Origin: Zygnema cylindricum
Lineage: Eukaryota; Streptophyta; Zygnematophyceae; Zygnematales; Zygnemataceae
DNA: 64,000 nucleotides
Direction: 5' to 3'
Assembly (NCBI GenBank): GCA_037447655.1
Contig: JBBHKE010001973.1
Location: forward strand, 959,954 to 1,023,953
Shown here: piece by piece, positions 9,101 through 18,519 of the stretch
How the letters are laid out: each line of letters opens with the position of its first letter
Numbering within the stretch: the stretch's first letter is position 1
Notes under the pieces: model-generated
What the model was told of the DNA's origin: nothing
Seen by the model: the letters and a program-made list of their open reading frames with translations, nothing else
Database searches by the model: none
Program-made: the position numbers and the translations under genes

Positions 9101-10602
9101 TGGAAGCCAATACATGGGAGTTGGTAGATTGTCCACCGGACCGAAAACCGATCGGATGTAAGTGGGTGTTTAAACTTAAATTAAACCCGGATAATACCAT
9201 TGAGAGGTACAAAGCTAGGTTAGTTGCAAAAGATTATACACAGAAAGAGGGGATAGACTACGAAGAAACCTTTGCACCTGTAGTCAGATTTCCTTCTGTT
9301 AGAATCCTTTTAAGTATAGCCGCAACGGAGGATATGGAAATCCACCAGATGGATATTAAAACTGCCTTTTTGCACGGAGAGTTGGAAGAAGAAATTTACA
9401 TGAGGCAACCGGAAGGATTCGTGGAAAGTGGGGAAGAAAACAAAGTTTGCAAACTGATAAAATCACTCTATGGGCTTAAGCAAGCCCCGCGACAGTGGAA
9501 TATAAAGCTCGACGAATTTCTGACCGGTTTGGGGTATATCAGAATTAGTTCAGATCACTCTATATATTTATTTGAGGATGAGAATGGAGTGATATTTATT
9601 GCTATTTATGTGGATGATTTGTTGGTCTTAAGCAAGTCCTTAGATAAAATTAACAAACTAAAACGGGATCTTAGAAGCAGTTTTGATATGAAAGATCTTG
9701 GCGAAGCAAAGTACATTTTGGGAATTCAGATGGAGAGAGATAGAGGGAATAGAATTATAAGACTCACTCAAAAAGAAGCAATTGGTAATATGCTAGAAAA
9801 ATTTCAAATGGAGAAAGCAAACGGATGTACTACTCCCATGGATTTGAAGAAAGTGAGTGAGGGGAGTGAAGAGGGAGGAATATTCATCATTAATGATGAG
9901 ATGGACGAGATAGAAAGAAAATTTATGGAAAATATCCCTTATCGGCAGATTGTAGGCAGTTTAATTTATTTTATGAACTGTACCCGTCCGGATATAGCTG
10001 CAGCTGTAGGTGTCCTTAGTATAAATCTAAATGAACCAAGAAAGAGAGATTGGGAGGCTGCCAAAAGGGTGATGAGGTATCTGGTGGGGACAAGGGAATT
10101 ATGGTTGCATTTGGGAGGGGAGCACACTGACATCACCACTTGGAGTGATGCCAGTTATGGAGATGTGCCTTTAAGGAGGTGTACGACTGGATATGTGTTG
10201 CAAATTGGATCCGGTGCATGTTGTTGGAGTAGCAAGCAACAAAAAGTAGTTGCTCAGTCCACTATGGAGGCTGAATACATGGCTTCCTTTGCTGCCACCA
10301 AAGAATTAATGTGGGTTAAATCCCTTCTTGAAGAACTTGGGTTCATGAAGTCTGGAACTCAAAATGTTTTTTGTGATAATCAAGCTGCTATCTCTATTGC
10401 AGCTAATCCGAAACATCACTTCAAAGCTAAGCATATGGATATTAGACTAAGCTTTGTCAGAGAGAAGGTAGAAAATAAAATTATTAAACTGGTTCATAAA
10501 ACTGATAGAGAAATGATTGCAGACATGATGACAAAAGCAGTGCCTTCCCCTAAGTTGATTTATTGCAGAGAAAACTGTGGATTAAAATTGAAAAGTGACT
10601 AA
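6166..10602 (+). CDS. copia gag-pol polyprotein, 1478 aa, intact
   Basis: A single frame encodes all retrotransposon functions. Gag occupies about residues 1-400 with a zinc knuckle CHFCKKPGHYMADC near 318-331. Protease has the active-site motif D412-S-G. Integrase has the zinc-binding H543/H548/C577/C580 and the catalytic triad D608, D671 and E707 with the expected 35-residue spacing. Reverse transcriptase has YVDD at 1148-1151, and RNase H has D1328, E1368 and D1404. No stop or frameshift is seen. The first ATG (6166) lies within the LTR and the frame runs through the primer-binding site; the next ATG (6190) is inside the primer-binding site itself. If transcripts start upstream in the LTR either ATG may be used. 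Possible weakening changes are VFESQ and VAKDYTQ, where glycine is usual in related copies here. Confidence 0.95.
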   Translation: METTEFQVMGPPSRVPIFDGSDFIYWEMMMEGELFEKHLWGIVSGQIRCPPPPGFGGTRFSGTSASTVGRTAATITEDEDEEGEEIVMEGEKERVATQVTPLPKAIPAAAPPATTTRVQTERSEYEKWNYKDKVAKLLILKSVAKGIAIPLMHVKSSSQIWISLVNKYKSGSLQQQQLAENKIAAYTYKGGSMDNYCNDLGALFGDLESAGNSWCERQRVNTLMMKLPEEYENIINRLQDIGDSNWNWDDTVGMILVKESTIELRRGSPSVQALSAGADWRKRDEERGKDPYRNFGGRGQGGGRFDRQGRGTSRGGLCHFCKKPGHYMADCVRLADLRLKDGQGTSKDGGKKKAFLTQVLDEEVEGKTEPEEELEELLLNPKNTEKHVDIPRRQKCAFGGKRDPPEDGWIIDSGASMHMCKDKRWFTKLRKIPTVEIEYGDGRVETTSLVGTVDLKVLVDGKASIITLSDVLYIPQLSKNLVSTAVLDEKEFETGTRKGIFTASFDNEVYFIAEKGSQGMFRIVLCNEKSVLYSCASEMMLWHKRLGHVHLDRLKKMKKNGIVEGITFEDDETFDDCSGCAQGKIHRLPFPKATTFRREKVLDLVHTDVWGPARYASHGGKRWMLTITDDWSRYTKVYFLRHKSEVLRCFKEYKVWSEKLHETSIKEIRSDNGKEYTSRDFEEYLKEDGIHHEKTVPYNPEQNGVAERVNRTLGDMSRSMLSDKRIGLQFWAESMNYANFIKNRVLTSANKEKTPYERWTGRKPDLSSLRVFESQVYSLDSDKTKWKLEGRGKPGYLVGYDESTKGYRVYDLKKRDIILVKHIVVMNEEKSIDPFKYNKEVKIRFETDQFSDFDFENEEKEEGEKEKSADLPKEKEERTTSEATPQYEVETDEELDETPQLEDREAENFPKRNPRMPSIPASDFEGGRRSSKRLQERQVNNQLTKMSHPDEPQTYLEAINTPESNRWITAINEEMASIMEANTWELVDCPPDRKPIGCKWVFKLKLNPDNTIERYKARLVAKDYTQKEGIDYEETFAPVVRFPSVRILLSIAATEDMEIHQMDIKTAFLHGELEEEIYMRQPEGFVESGEENKVCKLIKSLYGLKQAPRQWNIKLDEFLTGLGYIRISSDHSIYLFEDENGVIFIAIYVDDLLVLSKSLDKINKLKRDLRSSFDMKDLGEAKYILGIQMERDRGNRIIRLTQKEAIGNMLEKFQMEKANGCTTPMDLKKVSEGSEEGGIFIINDEMDEIERKFMENIPYRQIVGSLIYFMNCTRPDIAAAVGVLSINLNEPRKRDWEAAKRVMRYLVGTRELWLHLGGEHTDITTWSDASYGDVPLRRCTTGYVLQIGSGACCWSSKQQKVVAQSTMEAEYMASFAATKELMWVKSLLEELGFMKSGTQNVFCDNQAAISIAANPKHHFKAKHMDIRLSFVREKVENKIIKLVHKTDREMIADMMTKAVPSPKLIYCRENCGLKLKSD
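6186..6200 (+). promoter_or_regulatory. primer-binding site (initiator tRNA-Met anticodon arm)
   Basis: GGTTATGGGCCCACC follows the terminal CA of the 5' LTR with no spacer and is identical to the site at 3715. It matches the internal anticodon arm, not the 3' CCA end, of initiator tRNA-Met, implying priming by a cleaved tRNA half. The gypsy remnant at 14290 uses the ordinary 3'-end site instead. Confidence 0.85.
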
Positions 10603-10607
10603 GAATT

Positions 10608-10615
10608 AAGGGGAG
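10608..10615 (+). promoter_or_regulatory. polypurine tract
   Basis: AAGGGGAG directly precedes the TG of the 3' LTR, the expected plus-strand priming site. The same octamer occurs before LTRs A and E (and on the minus strand before LTR D). Confidence 0.85.
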
Positions 10616-11507
10616 TGTTGAAAAGAGGTAATTAATAGTTCACTTCCCTATTTTAGTTTTGTTTTAAAGAAAGAGAGTGAGGATCAAAGGCGCGCCATGG
10701 CTGCCGCCATATTTAGAAAGTGGCAGTTTTTGCAGATAAGGGTATTTTGGATAAAATGATGCCAAGGTCTAGATTTGAACCTGTGACCTCTAGACTCTTT
10801 ATAGCCTAACGCCTTAAACCATTAAGGCGTTACGAAACGATACACGTGAAGGGTTTCATAAATATATAAACATTAACGAAACAGCTAATTAACAGCAGAC
10901 TAACCAAAATGAGCAATTTCTGCATGTACGCGAATCTGAACCGTGTAAAATATGTTTTGATCGGACGGCCGACATTAAAGCCGCCACGCAAAGTGAGCTT
11001 TTCGGCGGCATACGGATATAGCGTCACGCGGTGCCACGTGGCGCCACATTATTTGATACCGGAGAAAATGGGAGGAGGAACCATGGCTTCCGATATGACA
11101 GGTGTCACCTTTTAGACCTTGTCGTACAATAGTTGTACAATAAGTACATCGCCCATTGTACCTTCTTGTACTTTATAGTGTTCCTATTGGACTAGGGTTT
11201 AATAGTAGGTAGTCGTGAGTAGGCAGACCGAGACTTAGTAATATTTAGGTACCTCTCTCTCTAAGAGAGCTTGTAACTATAAAGGTCATCTTTGACCAGC
11301 CATAACTTACTGCTCGGGTGAGCAAATTCAGTGATTCTTTTTGCGTTTGACTCAGGGGAGTCTTGTCCTCACAAAGGTGAGAGTGGTCAGAATATTTGTG
11401 TGCCTGGGCGGCGCTTATTCAGCGGGAAAGTAGAAGGGGCAAATATTATCCTAGAGGCTTTACATAGGCTGCTCATTTTGTGGGTCAATGGAGACCACAG
11501 AGTTTCA
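10616..11507 (+). repeat. 3' LTR of the intact copia element
   Basis: Same 892-bp length as the 5' LTR, with about eight substitutions by eye (for example in the GGCCGACATT and CACCTTTTAG stretches). Its tRNA-like module lies at about 10760-10837 (minus) and its hairpin array at about 11253-11412, where the second stem is fully paired (GGTCA/TGACC). The target duplication GTTTC follows at 11508-11512. Confidence 0.95.
10760..10837 (-). other. tRNA-like module in 3' LTR (antisense)
   Basis: Copy of the module at 5438-5515 with the same A-box-like and B-box-like elements. Being in both LTRs, it would be propagated by each round of reverse transcription. Confidence 0.6.
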
Positions 11508-11512
11508 GTTTC

Positions 11513-12833
11513 CCTCTGTTCGGATACTTCTCAGAATGGCGGCAGCAAAAGACATGGAAGTGCATCAAATGGACATGAAGACGACCTTCTTACATGGAGA
11601 GTTTGAAGAGGAGATTTTTATTCGACAACCCAAAGGATTTGTGGAGCAAGGGGAGGAGAGCAAGGTATGCCGAATGATCAAATCTTTGTATAGGATGAAA
11701 CAAGCGCTCCGGCAATGGAATAATAAGCTCGATGAGTTTCTTACAGGTTTGGGATATATTTGGATCAGCTAAGATGACTCAATTTATTTGTTTGAAGATG
11801 AGGAAGGAATTATTTTTATTGCAATTTATGTTGATGATTGGCTTGTTTTAAGTAAGTCTATAGATAAAATAAACAAGTTGAACTGATATAAAAGGAAGAT
11901 TTGAGATGAAGTATATTGGAGAAGCAAGATTATAATTTGGGAATTTAGGTAGAGAGAGACAACGATAGAAACATAATAAGATAAACACAAAAGCATGCCA
12001 TTGGAAACATGTTAGAAAGATGCCAAATGGACAAGGCTAATAGTTGTACCACTCCAATAGAACTATAAAAGGGAATTGAGGGGAGTGTGGAAGAGGGAGT
12101 TATATTCTTGGATGATGAGTTAGGTCATGAAGAGAAAAGATTTATGTGGACCATCCATTATAAAAAATTATTGGGCAGCCTAATATATTTCATGAATTGT
12201 AACTGTCTGGAAAAAGCCGCAGCTATAGGAGTACTCAGTAGGAGTCTGAATGCTCCCACTAAAAAAGATTGGGAGGCCGCTAAGAGAGTCCTTAGATATC
12301 TCATAGGGACTAGAGATCTATGGTTGACTTTGGGTAGGAACAATACTGACATCACCAATTAGAGTGATGACAGCTATGGGGATGCTCCTATGAGGAGATG
12401 CAAGTCTGGGTATGTATTGTATGTGGGTGATGGGGCTTGCTATTGGAGCAGCAAGCAACAAAAGGTCATTGCTCAGTCTACCATGGAGGCTGAGTACATG
12501 GCCTTTTGCTATGCTGTAAAAGAATTAATGTGGGTCAAGTCCTTTTTTGGTGAACTTCGTCATCCTAAGAGTGGTGTTCAGAAAGTGTTTTGTGATAATC
12601 AGGCAGCTATAGTCATTTCTGCCAATCCTAAACACCATTTTAAAGCAAAACATATGGACATTAGACTTAGCTTCGTTAGAGAAAAGGTAGAAGACAGAAT
12701 AATCAATTTAGAATATAAACCGGATAGTGAAATGGTAGTAGATATAATGACCAAACCTGTGCCTTCCCTAAGCTAATTTTCTGTAGGGAGAAGTGTGCTC
12801 TGAAATTAAAAGGTGACTAGAAAATAAGGGATG
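11513..12833 (+). pseudogene. copia RT/RNase H remnant, right half of the interrupted element
   Basis: Coding homology resumes with PSVRILL and continues VHQMDMKTTFLHGE (near 11560), YVDDWLVLSKS (near 11828; L to W beside the catalytic YVDD), and RNase H segments (SSKQQKVIAQSTMEAEYMA near 12450-12500; CDNQAAIVISANPKHHFKAK near 12590-12650). Stops at 11770, 11884 and 12359, and frameshifts near 11880-12070, kill it. A decayed polypurine tract (AAGGGATG) precedes its LTR. Confidence 0.9.
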
Positions 12834-13952
12834 TGTAAAAATTAATGGTTCTTTTAGTATTTTCTAGGTCTAAAATTAAATGTAGAAAAGAAGCCGAGAC
12901 AGTCTGCCTCTAGCTCCTCTCTTCAGCTCCAGCACTAGTCGTCTAACTCCTCTCTTCAGCTCCAGCACTAGTCGCAGTCATTGAAAGTTGAAGAGGGAGA
13001 TAGAGCCATGGCTACTTGTGCTATCGAGAGAGAGAGAAGGTTGAAGAGGGAGATAGAGCCATGGTTGCTTGTGTTATCCCGGGAAATACAGTCAGATGTT
13101 TTAGTAGATTTACTAAAAGGGTACTTGATAAACCTAGGATTTGATCCTGGTACCTACTGTCTGTCAAGCTAGCCGGTAGCGGTTAGCTTTATCCTACAAG
13201 TCTAGGATCGAAACAGAGACATATAGGTTTTGAGTTAGGCGTGAACTAATTCATTTAACGATAACTATAGACGTCGTGCATGGATACAGTTTTTTAAAGT
13301 ACAGAGTAGGGTACGGTTTCGAAACTGATACCGCACATTTTGTTTTGACAGCGAAAACAAATATCGCGGAACGATTTATAACGGCTATGATTAAAACCCG
13401 ATAACAATCGGACTACCGCAAAAGATGTCGAGATCGCGGAATAGGATTTTGGCGGTTTTTGGTCATCACCACATCAATTGACACGTGGCTCGCCCACATT
13501 AGATTACATCATCTCCAAGGATTACAAGAACGAATCCAGATTTGACATGTGTAGACTAGGTCATGTCGTACAATGGTCGTACATAAAGTACACCGGCACC
13601 TGTACCTTTCACTACAACACTGTATTCTGATTTGTGTCGTACTTCAATAGATAGAGTTTTAGAGAGATATAGGACCTAGGAAAATTTGGTAGATAGGACC
13701 CTCTCTCCAAGATAGCTTCAATACAAAAGGTCAACTTTGACCCTCCATAACTTACTGCTCAGGGGAGAAAATTCAGATATTTTTTTTGCTATTAACTCAG
13801 GGGAGTCTTGCCTTCACAAGGGTGAAGATGGTGTGAGTTTTTGTCTGCTAAAGTGGCATTTATTTTTGCCAAATCACAAAGGGGTCATGGTTATCCTAGA
13901 GGCTTTGTGTGAGGTGCCTACTCTGAGGACCTATGGAGGTCTCAGAGTTGCA
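12834..13952 (+). repeat. copia LTR (copy C), 3' LTR of the interrupted element
   Basis: Starts TGTAAAAATT and ends GTTGCA, 1119 bp. It belongs to the LTR A family but carries a local duplication of the TAGAGCCATGG block (13012 and 13056). G-box ACACGTGGC at 13481-13489, GTAC cluster about 13566-13630, tRNA-like module about 13131-13206. Hairpins ACTC/GAGT and CTTCAC/GTGAAG (13812-13827) are kept; the first and third are broken. Confidence 0.88.
13131..13206 (-). other. tRNA-like module in LTR C (antisense)
   Basis: Minus-strand B box GGATCAAATCC is set in a palindromic T-arm (CCAGG/CCTAG-type), with an A-box-like GGATAAAGCTAACCG upstream. It has the same position and orientation in the LTR as the other modules. 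Confidence 0.5.
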
Positions 13953-14289
13953 ACGGCTCCCTTAAGTAACCCTCCCGTGTAATAAATATTTTCATGATCA
14001 GATACGTCAGGGAATTTCTCCAAATATTTTGTTATCGAAAACAACCAATCATTGAGATTCTTATTCTGGGCATGGTCAAACTCATCGAGAAATCGTAACC
14101 CAGACCTCTGCAAATCTCTCTGCGTGCTTCCGTGTGTTCGATCACCAAAACAAGATTACAAGGTTGCGACGGTGTGACTCAAGTGAGCGTTTTGCAATCT
14201 GACATTCTCTAATTTTCGAAGTACTCGCTCTAACATATCAGTTGTGGACACGCCATGACCTTCCATGCTGTCAGGTCACGAGGGGGAGC
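13953..14289 (-). pseudogene. Ty3/gypsy gag 5' end, decayed
   Basis: From an ATG at 14266 the minus strand reads MEGHGVSTTDMLERVLRKLE and stops. In another frame, from about 14113, it gives FLDEF...NLNDWLFSITKYLEKFP...LLKGAVA, which resembles the capsid start of gypsy gag (WLF.I..YF then LL.G.A). The copia LTR C ends at 13952, so the copia chain was inserted in this gag. The remainder of the gypsy element would lie left of the copia block, outside the window. Confidence 0.6.
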
Positions 14290-14301
14290 TCCGATACCAA
14301 T
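14290..14301 (-). promoter_or_regulatory. gypsy primer-binding site (3' end of initiator tRNA-Met)
   Basis: Minus-strand TGGTATCGGAGC differs at one base from the common plant site TGGTATCAGAGC. It lies 24 bp upstream of the gag ATG, the right place for a 5' LTR/internal border. It contrasts with the anticodon-arm site of the copia elements. Confidence 0.7.
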
Positions 14302-14830
14302 ATAAAAGGGGCAACTCTAGACACCACGTCCACAATGCACAACAAAATATTCCCATAGATTCACTCGTACCAACAGCAAGGTCACACAGTGTACACAAGG
14401 GCGAGTTTGAGCTTTATTTATCAAAAGGAAAGAAATTACAAGATTGAATGCTCGTTGTTTGAAGTTTATTTGCAAAAGAGTCCCATTTCACTAAGTCTTA
14501 TGAACTATTTAAACTTACTCGCCGTTAGTCAACCTGGTACTACAGTTGTACAACTATGTACACAAATACAATCTCAATGAATCACATAAAAGTTCTAGAA
14601 CAATACCGTTCACTCCAGAGCTTGTTGCATTGCGATATTGTTATACTACGTTGCTATGTTGTTATACTACGTTGCTATGTTGTTATACTACTTTGCTATG
14701 CTGTTATGTTACGCTAGTCTGACATCGCATCTGCACTACCACCTCCCTGACTCTATCTTCCTGACTGCTTGAGGCAGCCATGGCTCTCTTTGATTCTGCA
14801 TTTACTACGACAAGTGTGAAAAACAAAAAA
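14302..14830 (-). repeat. presumed gypsy 5' LTR region with 21-bp tandem repeat
   Basis: It lies upstream of the primer-binding site on the minus strand, so the 5' LTR should occupy it, but I could not place clear TG...CA ends. A tandem repeat with unit about GTTATACTACGTTGCTATGTT (21 bp, three copies and a decayed fourth) occupies 14640-14711. No coding capacity is seen. Confidence 0.45.
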
Positions 14831-15440
14831 CCTTCAGAGACAGACTAACAAAAGACAGAAAATAGAAAATACCTTTTTCATCATAGAAAGGCAAAAAAGG
14901 GAGAGAGGGCGGGTAGACAAGAGTGAGGGATAGAGGTTGGAAGCAAGAGGGAAAAATAATGAAACATTAAAAAAGTTTTTTTGATGGTGTTAAAATAAAA
15001 TGAGATATATTATAGTAAAGTAAGTTAAACAATAGATAAAATGTTGAAAAAAAAATGTTTCATCTCCATAGTGTGTAATTTTATGTATTATTTTTGGTCT
15101 TGAATCAGTTTCAAAAAGAATGATATTTTCGAATACACTTTTAATAAACATTTTGGGCCAAAACTTGCAAAATTGCAAATGACACCCTTGATGTGCGGAA
15201 TGAAAATAAATTGACAAATCAGATAATAACGATTCCCTCCTAACACACTAAAAATGATATTTGATTGTATGACCAATGAACGGTCGATGGGAGCCCTTTG
15301 AATTTCATTAAATGAGAAGCAATTTGCTTGTGTTTCTATTTTGGCTTGTATAGCAAACTAACGAGTCAGCTTGATTTGAGTTTTAGGGTTTTTGTGGCTT
15401 GTTCAAGTTTTGGGACAAGGTTCAAGTTTACGGAGCCGAT
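14831..15440. other. no gene recognised; AT-rich spacer
   Basis: Short open frames only, with no recognisable protein, RNA gene or repeat ends. Confidence 0.5.
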
Positions 15441-16370
15441 TTAAGATTTTTTATACCGTAAAAATAAATAATAATAAAGAATAATCATAATAATAATTAT
15501 AATGATAAATAATAATAATAAATAATCATAAAAATCCCTTATCATCATCATCATCATGTGGTTGTGCGACCATGAGTTGTCATCATTATCGTTATTCATC
15601 ATCGTCATGCAATATCCTCATGCATCATCATTTTGCATCATTGTCGTGCATCATTCTTATGTATTCTCATGCATCTTCATGCATCATCGTGCGTCATCTT
15701 ACGCTATCGTTCATCATCATGGTTTTGTTGGTTTTAGTAGGGAATTCAAGTTTTGGTTAAAATTTAGGTTTAGGGGCCGAGTTTAGGGTTTTCATACCCT
15801 AATAATTATAAAAATAATAATAATAATAATAAATCATAATAATCATAATAATAATAGCAATTAAAAAATAAAAATATTTTATAGTCATAAAAAACTCTCA
15901 TCGTCATTGTTCATCATCATCATCAACATGTTCTGTGGTCATGAGCTGTCATCCTGATCGTTATGCATCATCGTCGTGTAGTATCATCATGCACCATCAA
16001 CTTGCATTATCATCATGCATCATTCTTATGCATCATTCTCATGTATCCTCATATATCTTCATGTATCATTTTGTGTCATCTTGCGTTATCCTTCATCGTC
16101 TCATGTTTAGGCTAAGATTTAAGTTGAATGAGCTGGTTTAAGGCTCATTAAGCCCTAATAGTAAATAGGAATAATAACAACAACAATAATAAATAATGAT
16201 AAAAAATAAATATAAAATAATAAGAAAAAATCATAATGATGAATAATAATAATAATTAAAAAAAAAAAAAAATCATCACCATCATCTTCATCATCATCAA
16301 CAACAACACCATCATTTATTATCATCATGTGGTCTTGACTGATCGTATATTCATTGTTGACATTCAAAAT
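15441..16370. repeat. diverged tandem repeat of AAT-rich and ATC-rich blocks
   Basis: About three units of 350-400 bp follow each other. Each starts with an ATAATAATA-type block, passes into ATCATCATC/GCATCATC runs, and (units 1 and 2) ends in a unique stretch containing TTTAGG...CCCTAATA. The landmark TGTGGT..ATGAGYTGTCAT recurs at about 15552 and 15930, with a weaker copy near 16325. Open frames here are by-products of the triplet repeats. Confidence 0.75.
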
Positions 16371-17010
16371 CTTTAGTTCAGTAAATAGAGCTATGAAAGG
16401 AGATTGAGGACTTATAATTTTTTTTGTCTAGGTCAGATGTAATACTTACCTTTGATAGTGTGATTGTAGCAGTTACACAGTAGAGTGTACTGTGTACTGT
16501 ACTTCTGCAGGGACACGCGTCAACAGTTGAAGATGATGTAGGTATTCTGGAGTGGCGACCGACACCCACATACGCGTGTCACAAATGATACGGGTCGGTT
16601 CAATGAATCGCAAGGACGAAATGTAAGCCGATTATCCGAGAGAGAATTGTGAAAGATCGAAATTAGGTCGTCGATACGAAGCAATTCAAAGAACACGATT
16701 AATCAGGGGAACACAATGACTAACTGCGTCGTACGCACTCAGGATCTTCATACCACTGATCAACAATTATCTTGACTTTTGTGATTAATGTTGACAAAGC
16801 ATCGACAACATTAATTTTACGGACGTTATTTGTAAATATTTGAAAAAAAATTGGTTGGAGTTTATTGCTTTAAAAATTAATGTTACATTGTTTTTTTAGC
16901 GGTAGGTAGTAATTAGGGTTTTGGAAGTACTTAGAGTACTGTGACGTACATGTAGGATACTTTGTCGTAGGTAAGGATGGTACTATAGTAAAGTTACCTA
17001 AATTAGTATT
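16371..17010. other. no gene recognised
   Basis: Non-repetitive sequence with small frames only; nothing assignable. Confidence 0.4.
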
Positions 17011-17156
17011 GACCAGTAGATACTCACTGTAAATAAATAATTTAGGACTTAGCCAAAATTGTATCATCTAGTTTTGGGAATATGACCAGTAAATACTCAC
17101 TGTGACTAAATAATTTAAAACTTAGCCAAATTTGTATCATCCACTTTTGGGAATAT
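17011..17156. repeat. 73-bp tandem duplication
   Basis: Units 17011-17083 and 17084-17156 both start GACCAGTA and carry ATACTCACTGT, TTAGCCAAA, GTATCAT and TTTTGGGAATAT. They differ at several positions, so the duplication is old. Confidence 0.85.
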
Positions 17157-17246
17157 GATAATTTGTGGACAATTTTTCAGAAACTTTCAAGCTTTATATC
17201 TTATGGTTTACTTGTTCATTTGAGATTCAATTTTGGGAATTGTTAG

Positions 17247-18312
17247 TGAAACTCAGAGACCTCCATAAGTCCTCAGAGTGGACAGCTTCCAAGAAGCCTC
17301 TAGGATAACCCTGAACCCTTTGTGTTTCAGCAAGAATAAGTGCCACTCTGGCAAACAAATACTCTAACCACCTTCACCCTTCTGAAGGCAAGACTCCCCT
17401 GAGTCGATAACAAAAAGAATCTCTGAATTTGCTCCCCGAGCAGGAAGTTATGGAGGGTCAAAGTTGACCTTTTGTACAGAAGCTCTCTGGGAGAGAGGGT
17501 CCTATCTCCTAATTTTTCATAGTATTATCTCTCTCACAAACTCTATCTACTGATGTACGACCCCAATCATATTACACTTCCGTACATAAAAGTACAGCTG
17601 CCAGTATACTTTCTGTACGGAAACTGTACGACATGGCCTAAAAGTTGACACATGTCATATCCAGGTTTGGTCCCCTAATCCCCAGGGATGCCGCGATCCA
17701 ACATAATTTTGCCACGTGTCATTTGATATGGCGATGACCACAAACCGTCGAGTTTCTCTTCCGCGATCTCGGTTTTTTTCCGGCCGTCCGATTGAATGCG
17801 GATTTCAATCGTAGCCGTCATAAATACTTGCGCGGTATTTGTTACGTTAAAGAAAAAAATGCGCGATACTCGTTATCCATCCAAACGGTAATCCATACTT
17901 TTACATAACTGGATCTTTGAATCCCGTAAACATTTGGAGTTAAATGAATTATCCTACATAATAATATTTAAATAAATATCAAACCATATACTAGATAACA
18001 TTAGTCTTAGACTTGATGGTTAGGACTGCCGCCTGCTAGCTATCTATAAATCCGCAGGTACCAGGATCAAATCCTGGTTCCAACATCCATTATTTTAGTA
18101 AATAAACTACTTATCGGTAAATAAGCTAATCTATTTCTCGTAAACTTGTGGATAGCCAAGGTAGCCATGGCTTTAGCTTCCACTCTAACTTCCCAGCGAG
18201 TGCGACAAGTGTGGGAGTTCGAGAGAGAAGTTATAGATAAACTGCCCCGGCTTCTTTCTGTATTTTAATTAAGACCTAGAAAATACTTAAAAATGAACCA
18301 TCAATTTCTACA
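17247..18312 (-). repeat. copia LTR (copy D), minus strand
   Basis: Read on the minus strand it starts TGTAGAAATTGATGG after the polypurine tract AAGGGGAG and ends GAGTTTCA, 1066 bp. It belongs to the LTR A family. AGCCATGGCT at 18163-18172, tRNA-like module at 18005-18084, G-box 17711-17720, hairpins 17350-17490 (GACTC/GAGTC, GCCA/TGGC, GCTC/GAGC, CTCTCT/AGAGAG intact). Confidence 0.9.
18005..18084 (+). other. tRNA-like module in LTR D (antisense to the LTR)
   Basis: This copy has the best T-arm: CCAGG/CCTGG, five perfect pairs round the 7-nt loop ATCAAAT. A D-arm-like TTGATGGTTAGGACTG lies 5'. The acceptor ends do not pair, so it is not a normal tRNA gene. Confidence 0.55.
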
Positions 18313-18519
18313 CTCCCCTTATTTTCTAGTCAATCTTTAATTTCAGACCACACTTCTCCCTGCAGAAAATTAGCTTAGGGGAAGGCACAGGTTTGGTCAT
18401 CATATCTGCTACCATCTCACTATCTGGTCGGTACTCTAAACTGATTATTTTGTTTTCTACTTTCTCTCTAACAAAGCTGAGTCTGATGTCCATGTGTTTG
18501 GCTTTAAAATGATGTTTTC
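18313..18519 (-). pseudogene. copia RNase H C-terminal remnant (copy D)
   Basis: Minus-strand KHHFKAKHMDIRLSFVREKV and the MMTKPVPSPKL...CGLKLKID end precede LTR D. The reading breaks at about 18519, where plus-strand gag of another copy begins, so the two elements meet head to head at a deletion or insertion junction. Confidence 0.88.

Larger units (their letters stand above)
5294..11507 (+). mobile_element. near-intact Ty1/copia element nested in an older copia
   Basis: The 6214-bp element has two 892-bp LTRs (TG...CA) at 5294-6185 and 10616-11507, a primer-binding site at 6186-6200, one uninterrupted gag-pol frame 6166-10602, a polypurine tract at 10608-10615 and a 5-bp target duplication GTTTC. 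By eye the LTRs differ at about eight positions, so insertion is fairly recent but not new. It is the only copia copy here without stop codons and could be autonomous. Its LTR differs clearly from copies A, C and D, so it represents a distinct subfamily. Confidence 0.95.
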
